From positions 1 to 12,075 of the forward strand of contig JBFWZL010000160.1 in NCBI GenBank assembly GCA_050185455.1: a DNA stretch of 12,075 nt, in the 5' to 3' direction. Below are positions 6,928 to 12,075 of the stretch, piece by piece. Each line of letters opens with the position of its first letter. Position 1 is the stretch's first letter. Under the pieces are notes generated by a model, which saw only the letters and a program-made list of their open reading frames with translations, had not been told where the DNA came from and searched no databases. Both the position numbers and the translations under genes were made by a program. This DNA comes from SYOC01 sp050185455. GTDB taxonomy: Bacteria; Desulfobacterota; Binatia; Bin18.

Positions 6928-7802
6928 TGTTCCGTGGTCGCGTCGTATCCGGCGACAATCTCCAGTAAGGATTGCGTTACAGCGTGGCTGCGAGCAAGGT
7001 TATAATCCAAGGTGAGTTGATCCACCAGTTTACGAGCATTCTCGGTCGCCAGACGCATCGTATACACGCGAGCAAGCTGCTCACTCAGCGCGGACTCAAT
7101 CACCACTTGATAGAGTTCCACCAAGAGATGTTCCGTCAGGAGGTGTGTCGTCAATGTAGGCAGGTCGCGCGCTGGTTTGACGACGACCCGCTCCGGTGCT
7201 CGTTGCGGCGCCTCGATGTCTGGAGGAAACAAGGTGCGGCAGGTTGCATCGTACTGAAACCGACGGACCGGAGCATTATATACTATCAGCAAGCGACCAA
7301 TTGTCCGCCGCTCGACAAAAGCGAGGAGGTCCAGGGCAATGCTTTCGATCTCGACGTAGGAGGGGATGGCAAGCGAGGGTAACGCCTTGGTGTACAACAG
7401 CGAATGTTTTGCTGCTTGCAAAAGCCGCCGTCCCCGGTTGCCGAGACACAGCAACTGGACGACCTGGCCTTGCGCGGTGAGGGTGCGAACTTGCTGGAGA
7501 CCATAGGCCACCACCCGCTCGTTGAAAGGGCCGCACAGGCCGCGCTCCGAGGTCACGAACAGCACGCCTGTCGGTCGCCCATCGGCATCGCCACGCAAGA
7601 TAGTGTTCCGCTCTTGGGAACTCAGCGCCGCAAGCACGTGCGTCAGCACGGTCCGCAGATGAGTATGGTACAGCGCTAACGGCTGAAAACGCTGTTCAGC
7701 GCGACGCCAGGCGATTTCAGCGACCGAGCGAATGGCGTCGAGTAAGCCGATCAAGTGCTCGATTGTCCGGCGGCGCGCAGCCAGTCCTTCTACATCTTCC
7801 AT
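6924..7802 (-). CDS. atpG: N-ATPase gamma subunit, divergent (operon 1)
   Basis: This is the central shaft of the first ATPase, 292 residues. The core motif TSERGLCGPFN (84-94) matches the gamma D-[KR]-G-L-C-G-x-[YF]-N pattern, and the C-terminal helix holds AVTQSLLEIVAGYDAT (274-289). The N-terminal helix is unusual: around residues 20-36 it reads LLDAIRSVAEIAWRRAE, where gamma usually has a K-x-M-K-x-V-A-x-x-K/N pattern as in the operon 2 copy. The start at 7802 has AAGGAGCC about nine bases upstream and lies 16 bases after the atpA stop. The stop at 6924 abuts atpD of operon 2. The reading frame is intact, but the coupling helix differs, so gamma has probably co-evolved with this particular head and ring. 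Confidence 0.92.
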   Translation of the reverse strand: MEDVEGLAARRRTIEHLIGLLDAIRSVAEIAWRRAEQRFQPLALYHTHLRTVLTHVLAALSSQERNTILRGDADGRPTGVLFVTSERGLCGPFNERVVAYGLQQVRTLTAQGQVVQLLCLGNRGRRLLQAAKHSLLYTKALPSLAIPSYVEIESIALDLLAFVERRTIGRLLIVYNAPVRRFQYDATCRTLFPPDIEAPQRAPERVVVKPARDLPTLTTHLLTEHLLVELYQVVIESALSEQLARVYTMRLATENARKLVDQLTLDYNLARSHAVTQSLLEIVAGYDATTEH

Positions 7803-7818
7803 CGGCTATGGCTCCTTA

Positions 7819-9324
7819 TCAATGTTCAACTTTCGCTTGCTCCACCCAGCGGCGGAGTTCGTTCGCTAGTTCGGTGTCAATGCCAGAACTGGCGTAAAGA
7901 TTGGGCTGTAGATGGGTGAAGGTTCCAGCAAGCGCGCGCAACCGCTGTTCAAAAGCCGTGATAGCGCTGGGATCTACATCATCCAGCAGCCCCACTTTCA
8001 TAGTCCAGAGTTCCGCGATTTGCACAAGCGGTGAAAGAACATGTCGCTCTTGCTGGGCTAAGACCTGGACAAGGCGCTCTCCTCTGGCGATTTGCTTTTT
8101 CGTGGCGTCGTCAAGGATGGCGCCGAATCGCGCGAAGCCTTTCACCTCTTCATATTGAGCAACCTCGATACGTAAATTCGCCGCGGCGTCTTGCATGGTC
8201 CGTGGTTGTGCGTCCCGTCCCACGCGAGACACTGACTTGCCAACGTCAATGGCGGGCAACTGCCCCTGCGCGAAAAGGGTGGCGTCAAAGTAAAGCTGTC
8301 CGTCCGTCATGGAAATCAGGTTTGTCGGGATGAACCCGGCGATATTGCCGCGCTGAGTTTCGATAATGGGAAGGGCGGTGACGGAGCCGCCGCTAAGAGG
8401 TTCACTCAGTTTAAACGCTCGCTCCATTAATTTCGCGTGAATAGAGAAAATATCTCCTGGATATGCTTCGCGACCGGGCGGACGGCGTAAAATTAACGAC
8501 ATATCCCGGTAGGCTTCCGCGTGGCGGGTCAAGTCGTCGTACACGATCAACGCGTGCTTGCCTTGGTAGGCGAACCATTCGGCCAAGGTACAACCCGCAT
8601 AGGGGGCCAGATATTGTAATGCAGGCGGCTCAGCCGCATCGGCGACCACGATGACGGTATGTGCCAACGCCTCGTGCCGACGTAGTTCTTCCAGCACTTC
8701 CACGACTGAAGTGCGTTTCTTGCCAATGCTGACATAAATGCAAACGACGTCGCTGTCTCGCTGGTTGATAATAGCGTCCAGGGCGACGCTGGTCTTTCCC
8801 GTTTCACGATCTCCCAAAAGCAATTCTCGTTGACCCCGCCCAATCGGAATTGCGGCGTCCACTACCTTGACGCCGGTAAACAAGGGCTCGCGGATCGGCT
8901 GCCGTTGCAACGGACCCGGCGCCTCTTGTTCGACCCACCGTTCTTCCGCGGCGGATACCGGTCCCAAGCCATCGCGTGGTTGTCCTAGCACACCCACAAC
9001 CCGTCCTAGCAGCGCTTCCCCCACCGGCATAGCCACGGGTCGCCCACTACGAAACACAGGGGAGCCAGCGTGAATGCCTTCTTCTGGTCCATACAGAAGA
9101 CAACCGACAACGTCACGACCGAGGTCAAACACCTGACCTTTTACTCCACTAGCGAATATCACCACTTCATCGAGCAAGACGCCATCTAATCCCTTCACCA
9201 GGGCTACGCCATCTCCCACCCGTTGCACGCGACCGAGGTCGTCGATATGCGGGCGAAACTGCACCCGGCCCACTTGTTGTTCCAGACGCGTCAACGCCGT
9301 TTTCAGAGAGTCATCCCACCTCAT
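7819..9324 (-). CDS. atpA: N-ATPase alpha subunit (operon 1)
   Basis: This is the non-catalytic nucleotide-binding subunit, 501 residues. Walker A is GDRETGKT (171-178), with Glu where alpha subunits usually have Gln. The Walker B region VYDDL is at 261-265, and the arginine finger is Arg367 in SVSRVG (364-369). The core from about 150 to 370 closely follows the operon 2 alpha (both contain RRPPGREAYPGDIF), while the first 60 and last 100 residues differ strongly. The start at 9324 has AAGGAG nine bases upstream, within the end of atpF, and only three bases separate the genes. It has no N-terminal extension and no palindrome upstream, in contrast to its operon 2 counterpart. Confidence 0.95.
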   Translation of the reverse strand: MRWDDSLKTALTRLEQQVGRVQFRPHIDDLGRVQRVGDGVALVKGLDGVLLDEVVIFASGVKGQVFDLGRDVVGCLLYGPEEGIHAGSPVFRSGRPVAMPVGEALLGRVVGVLGQPRDGLGPVSAAEERWVEQEAPGPLQRQPIREPLFTGVKVVDAAIPIGRGQRELLLGDRETGKTSVALDAIINQRDSDVVCIYVSIGKKRTSVVEVLEELRRHEALAHTVIVVADAAEPPALQYLAPYAGCTLAEWFAYQGKHALIVYDDLTRHAEAYRDMSLILRRPPGREAYPGDIFSIHAKLMERAFKLSEPLSGGSVTALPIIETQRGNIAGFIPTNLISMTDGQLYFDATLFAQGQLPAIDVGKSVSRVGRDAQPRTMQDAAANLRIEVAQYEEVKGFARFGAILDDATKKQIARGERLVQVLAQQERHVLSPLVQIAELWTMKVGLLDDVDPSAITAFEQRLRALAGTFTHLQPNLYASSGIDTELANELRRWVEQAKVEH

Positions 9325-9327
9325 CGT

Positions 9328-10098
9328 CTATATCTCCTTCCGATCTGCAGTTGGTAGCTGACTCAATTCTGTTAACGTGCGACTGAGGCTCAAATCGACC
9401 ACCACGGCGCCGATGAGGAGACGAACGCCAGCGATGAGCGATGGCTCTGTTCGGCATACCACTGTTAATTGATCGCTTTCTGTTCCAAGAGCTGTCGTCA
9501 AGATTCGGCGCAAGTGCTCCTCTAAGCCAGGAGAGGAGGGGAACGCAACCTCGACGGTTACACTCCCGTTTGCGTGTGTGTACGCGCGATTCAACAACTC
9601 CTGGCGGTTGCCGTCAAGTTGCAATCCTTCCTTAAGGAATTTGTCGAGCAGAGCCTGGTGTATGGCAGGACCCGCGGCCGCCTGCATGAGGCGAGCCGCT
9701 ATGTTCACGGCGCTCTGGCGCACGGCTGTTTCCAAGTGCTGTTGGGTTGTCCGTTCTAACTCCAGCATTCGCTGTTTTGTTTCTTCCACGATGCGGTCGG
9801 CGTCTGTCCGCGCCCTCGCTAAGAGCTGTTCTCCCGCTTGCGCTGCTTCGGCTCTGGCTTTCGCCAGGACGGCTTCCGTTTCCGTGCGGAGGCGCTTAGC
9901 GGCGTCGGCCAGCTGTTCGCGCTCAGCATCCGCTTTATGCGCGCGTTCCTCTGCTTCACGCAGACGGGAGGTGATCTCTTCCTCCTGCTGCCGCATCACT
10001 CGTTGTAAGGGGCGATAGAAAAACCGAGTCAACACCGCCAGTAGGATGAAGAAATTAACGATCTGGAAAACAACCGTAGACCACTGAAACTGGAGCAT
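9328..10098 (-). CDS. atpF: N-ATPase b subunit fused to a delta-like domain (operon 1)
   Basis: This peripheral stalk protein of 256 residues has an N-terminal membrane helix (about 8-28), a long alanine- and charge-rich coiled coil (about 35-135) and a C-terminal domain (about 145-245). The C-terminal part carries EPSLIAGVRLLIGAVVVDLS (218-237), which closely resembles the DPSLIGGVxxxIGDxVIDGS end of the delta subunit. The protein therefore combines b and delta (OSCP) roles, consistent with the lack of an atpH gene. The ATG at 10098 follows the atpE stop by nine bases, with a modest GCAGAGAGC ribosome site. Unlike the operon 2 copy, it ends shortly after the delta domain and has no acidic tail. 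Confidence 0.93.
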   Translation of the reverse strand: MLQFQWSTVVFQIVNFFILLAVLTRFFYRPLQRVMRQQEEEITSRLREAEERAHKADAEREQLADAAKRLRTETEAVLAKARAEAAQAGEQLLARARTDADRIVEETKQRMLELERTTQQHLETAVRQSAVNIAARLMQAAAGPAIHQALLDKFLKEGLQLDGNRQELLNRAYTHANGSVTVEVAFPSSPGLEEHLRRILTTALGTESDQLTVVCRTEPSLIAGVRLLIGAVVVDLSLSRTLTELSQLPTADRKEI

Positions 10099-10107
10099 GC
10101 TCTCTGC

Positions 10108-10653
10108 CTATCGCTGCAAAACCTGCTCGACTAAGGGGTTGGCGAACAAGAGAATTAACGCCACAATCAGCGCATACAACGCCAGGGATTCAAGCAAGGC
10201 CAGGCTGATGAAGAGAGTCGTGGAAAGGGAATCTCGCGCAGCGGGTTGTTCCGCGATCGATTCAAGCGCGGCGCCCGTGACCCGCCCCTGGCCCAGCGAG
10301 CTGGCCATCGTGCCGATGGTAATGCTCATGACGGCGACAACGGCTGAAGTGACGAGAAGCCAGAAGGCAAGACTGCTAGTCGCCGCGGCTTCCTGTATCC
10401 GGCCCGCCAACGGGTTGGCAAAGAGCAAGATAAGCGCCACGATGAGGACGTACAATGCTTGCGATTCAATCATCGCCAACCCGATATAGAGGTTGCGACT
10501 GATGGTGGTGGACTCATCGGGCTGACGCGCGATAGCTTCGAGCGCGCGCGTAGCGGCATGAGCTTGGCCAAACGCCGGCAACACTACGCCAATACCGATG
10601 CCGAGTCCGGCAGCGATAACGACAATAAGATAGAACCATCCTGTTGCAGTCAT
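10108..10653 (-). CDS. atpE: Double-hairpin (four-helix) c subunit (operon 1)
   Basis: This rotor proteolipid is twice normal size: 181 residues, two c hairpins in one chain. Landmarks repeat with an exact 92-residue offset: Gln30/Gln122 in helix 1, Glu63-Ser64/Glu155-Ser156 in helix 2, Tyr68/Tyr160, and an identical run LIVALILLFANPL at 70-82 and 162-174. Both hairpins keep the ion-binding glutamate, unlike V-type 16-kDa proteolipids, which lose one. The Gln...Glu-Ser...Tyr set resembles the Na+ site of Ilyobacter c, although its Thr is Gln65 in hairpin 1 and Leu157 in hairpin 2. The polar loop is ARQP in hairpin 1 but AEQP in hairpin 2. The ATG at 10653 directly follows the atpB stop (TAAATG) and has GGGAGGAG upstream. 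Na+ specificity is an inference. Confidence 0.94.
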   Translation of the reverse strand: MTATGWFYLIVVIAAGLGIGIGVVLPAFGQAHAATRALEAIARQPDESTTISRNLYIGLAMIESQALYVLIVALILLFANPLAGRIQEAAATSSLAFWLLVTSAVVAVMSITIGTMASSLGQGRVTGAALESIAEQPAARDSLSTTLFISLALLESLALYALIVALILLFANPLVEQVLQR

Positions 10654-11316
10654 TTATACTTCTCCTCCCGCACGCACAGCGCCGCCAATATAGACAATGG
10701 TAAGAATCGTGAAGATATAGGCTTGCAGAACGCCGACAAATAGCCCGAAGATCTCTAACAGTACTGGCACGACCACCGGCAAGATGACCAAGAGAATGGC
10801 AACGATGATCTGATGCGAAATCATGTTGCCAAACAAACGGATCGCCAAGGACACGGTGCGGGTGAGGTTGCCCAGGATGTTGATCGGCAACAGAATCCAC
10901 ATGGGCTGGGCAAACTTCTTCAGATACGTCCAACCACCCAGTTCGCGAATGCCGTAATAATGGACGGAAAAGAAGACGATCGTCGCCAGAGCAACCGGTG
11001 TATTGATGTCCGCCGTGGGCGCTTCGAGAAAAGGAAAGACGCTGATCAGGTTGGCCAGTAGAATGAAGATCGCGATCGTCGCCACAAGTGGAACGTACAT
11101 TTCTCCTGTTTCCCCTGTGACTTCTTGCAACATGTTCTGTAAGGAGCGCAAGCCATATTGAGCGACGGCTTGCCACTGAGACGGGCGTTCGCGAATGCTG
11201 CTGCTGGCGTACATCGCCAGCCCGGACAGGACCGCCATCAGGCTCCATGTTGTCACCACGGTAACCGTGACGGGTGCGCCAAAAAGGAAGAAAACAACCT
11301 CAGGTTCCAAGTGCAT
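10654..11316 (-). CDS. atpB: N-ATPase a subunit (operon 1)
   Basis: This stator membrane subunit forms the ion half-channels, 220 residues with five to six hydrophobic segments (about 8-36, 75-96, 106-122, 138-150, 168-188 and 190-212). The essential arginine is Arg160 in SLAIRLFGNMISHQ, and GVLQAYIFT (195-203) is the conserved last-helix motif. Next to the arginine, the sequence ISHQ replaces the AGE of H+ enzymes (E. coli Glu219), so polar channel residues differ from F-ATPases and from the operon 2 copy (MSGS). The frame is open to 11568, but the first 84 codons overlap atpQ in another frame and are not a-like. The ATG at 11316 gives MHLEPEVVFFLFG and has AAGAGAG upstream. It follows atpQ by 44 bases, with no atpR between. 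Confidence 0.94.
   Translation of the reverse strand: MHLEPEVVFFLFGAPVTVTVVTTWSLMAVLSGLAMYASSSIRERPSQWQAVAQYGLRSLQNMLQEVTGETGEMYVPLVATIAIFILLANLISVFPFLEAPTADINTPVALATIVFFSVHYYGIRELGGWTYLKKFAQPMWILLPINILGNLTRTVSLAIRLFGNMISHQIIVAILLVILPVVVPVLLEIFGLFVGVLQAYIFTILTIVYIGGAVRAGGEV
10663..10670 (-). promoter_or_regulatory. Strong Shine-Dalgarno of operon 1 atpE
   Basis: GGGAGGAG lies inside the last codons of atpB (Ala-Gly-Gly-Glu), about nine bases before the ATG at 10653. As in operon 2, the c gene has one of the best ribosome sites in its operon, as expected for the subunit needed in the highest copy number. Confidence 0.7.
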
Positions 11317-11360
11317 ACTGTTCGCTCTCTTGCTGAACGTTCGGCGCGGCGAGCGCGCGC

Positions 11361-11708
11361 CTACCGTTCGTCCTTCTTCCGCAAGGTGCGCTGGCTTGCC
11401 ACATAGACTTCCAGGGCGGCACAACCGATACCGACCCCCAACAGCGTCAATGTCCAGAAATGTCCCGATTGCAGCTGCTTGTCGACATATTGTCCCACGA
11501 GTACCCCAATGCCTATGGGGAGCACGATCAACCATCCCAACGAGGTCAGGTACGTCATCGTCTGCCAAAAGGACGCCCGATGAGCCCGTTGTTCCTCAGG
11601 AGTAGCGCCGTCGGTGGTGGTTGAAGGTGTGGGCCATTTGCCGGTAGACCCGGTCGAAGTGCTTTTCCGCCTCTCGCTCCAACGCGGCAAGTTGCTGGCT
11701 TTCTTCAC
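11361..11708 (-). CDS. atpQ: AtpQ-like two-helix accessory protein (operon 1)
   Basis: The C-terminal 65 residues form two membrane helices typical of AtpI/AtpQ. Helix 1 ends in GIGVLVGQYVDK, comparable to the GIALGVWIDR of operon 2, and helix 2 includes TLLGVGIGCAALEVYVA. The start is unclear. In-frame candidates are GTG 11717, GTG 11708, TTG 11690 and ATG 11558. The first three lie inside atpC, giving a 95-122 base overlap; ATG 11558 drops the residues (SFWQT) that align with the operon 2 AtpQ and has no ribosome site. I chose GTG 11708 because GGAG lies ten bases upstream. If that is right, the N-terminal 35-40 residues are coded by the same bases as the epsilon C-terminus. It probably helps assemble or regulate the membrane sector. 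Confidence 0.75.
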   Translation of the reverse strand: MKKASNLPRWSERRKSTSTGSTGKWPTPSTTTDGATPEEQRAHRASFWQTMTYLTSLGWLIVLPIGIGVLVGQYVDKQLQSGHFWTLTLLGVGIGCAALEVYVASQRTLRKKDER

Positions 11709-11994
11709 TGATCGCACGCTCCAAATTTTCTAATGGACAGTCCACGGCGGCCACGCCGGTCAACACCGTCACACCCTCACGGTCCACAGAGATGGCGCCG
11801 CCTATTGTCGCTATCACGCGTTCCTTGTCGCCTACGCGAAAGAGAATCTCCCCACGTAGAAGACGCGCTACAAAGCTGGCGTGCCCCGGCAATACGCCCC
11901 GCCAACCATCTGAGAGCGGCGCGATGACCGCATCTACTGCGTCATCAAACACGGTAGCGTGTGGCGTTACTACTGTCAGACGCAAAGTCTTCAC
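11596..11994 (-). CDS. atpC: N-ATPase epsilon subunit (operon 1)
   Basis: This is a 132-residue central-stalk subunit. The N-terminal beta-sandwich includes GVLPGHASFVARLLRG (33-48), a clear match to the F-type epsilon motif with the PGH intact. The C-terminal helical part (about 88-128) ends in an arginine- and histidine-rich stretch (NHHRRRYS). It starts with GTG, whose last bases overlap the TGA of the preceding atpD as GTGA, mirroring the ATGA arrangement in operon 2. The downstream atpQ frame begins inside this gene. Similarity to the operon 2 epsilon is low away from the motif. Confidence 0.93.
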   Translation of the reverse strand: MKTLRLTVVTPHATVFDDAVDAVIAPLSDGWRGVLPGHASFVARLLRGEILFRVGDKERVIATIGGAISVDREGVTVLTGVAAVDCPLENLERAISEESQQLAALEREAEKHFDRVYRQMAHTFNHHRRRYS

Positions 11995-12074
11995 TGGCTG
12001 TGTTCCTTTGTTTCCTGACCTCGGAGGGCAGTTGCCTTCTCTTGTACCTCTTCTATAGGGCCCACCATATAAAA
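11991..12074 (-). CDS. atpD: N-ATPase beta subunit, C-terminal end only (operon 1)
   Basis: A frame entering from the window edge reads FYMVGPIEEV at 12074-12045 and ends 17 codons later at the TGA at 11991-11993 (27 residues in total). FYMVGxIEE is the conserved C-terminus of F1-type beta subunits, so this is the end of the operon 1 catalytic subunit. The rest of the gene lies beyond the window. The stop overlaps the GTG of atpC. This shows that operon 1 also has the D-C order and a beta of its own. The tail is longer than the operon 2 beta and rich in Glu, Lys and Gln. Confidence 0.85.
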   Translation of the reverse strand, partial: FYMVGPIEEVQEKATALRGQETKEHSQ

Positions 12075-12075
12075 T

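Noticed and set aside
3452..10653. Recent tandem duplication of one operon
   Set aside because: Paralogous proteins differ strongly outside the nucleotide-binding cores, and gene content differs.
10514..11248. Minus-strand open frame of 244 codons overlapping atpB and atpE of operon 1
   Set aside because: It is another frame of clear a and c genes, rich in Arg, His and Ser as typical of shadow frames.
11317..11568. 84-codon upstream extension of operon 1 atpB
   Set aside because: It overlaps atpQ in another frame and has no a-subunit similarity; the ATG at 11316 fits.
38..12074. V/A-type ATPase because of the doubled c
   Set aside because: Heads, a subunit, gamma and epsilon are all F1F0-like, and gene order is N-ATPase; only c is doubled.
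1..12075. tRNA, rRNA, CRISPR arrays, riboswitches or transposase genes
   Set aside because: None seen; the window is almost wholly coding with one short palindromic repeat.

Overview
The window is filled, almost base to base, with genes for N-type (sodium-type or 'third-type') rotary ATPases, all on the minus strand. Read in the direction of transcription (from 12075 down to 1) it holds two consecutive operons. Operon 1 (12074 to 6924) has: the last 27 codons of atpD (beta), then atpC (epsilon), an atpQ-like gene, atpB (a), a double-length atpE (c), atpF (b-delta fusion), atpA (alpha) and atpG (gamma). Operon 2 (6927 to 38) is a complete N-ATPase set in the canonical order atpD-C-Q-R-B-E-F-A-G. 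Nothing on the plus strand looks real.

The family is identified by the gene order, with beta and epsilon first and gamma last, by the atpQ/atpR pair, and by the absence of a separate delta gene. A standard F-ATPase operon runs B-E-F-H-A-G-D-C. N-ATPases usually accompany a normal F-type ATP synthase elsewhere in the genome and are thought to act as ATP-driven ion pumps. The organism cannot be named from this window. Moderately high GC, good Shine-Dalgarno sequences and a TAGCCTGGATG-type palindromic repeat suggest a Gram-negative bacterium, but that is weak evidence.

The two complexes are clearly different. Operon 2 has a 92-residue, two-helix c subunit with carboxylates in both helices (Glu30 and Glu63, plus Ser64, Thr65, Tyr68). 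Operon 1 has a 181-residue, four-helix c subunit made of two hairpins. Both hairpins keep a glutamine in the first helix and an E-S...Y motif in the second, which resembles the Na+ site of Na+-ATP synthases. Operon 1 also lacks atpR, has an atpQ whose start lies inside atpC, and has a more divergent gamma. The paralogues differ strongly outside the nucleotide-binding cores, so this does not look like a recent tandem duplication.

The junction between the operons is extremely tight: operon 1 atpG stops at 6924, and operon 2 atpD starts at the TTG at 6927 or the ATG at 6918. The two machines are therefore probably co-transcribed. Most other junctions overlap or are separated by fewer than 50 bases. 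The exception is a 140-base gap in operon 2 between atpF and atpA. It contains an 89-base element with 33-base inverted arms (2501-2589) that looks like an inserted palindromic repeat.
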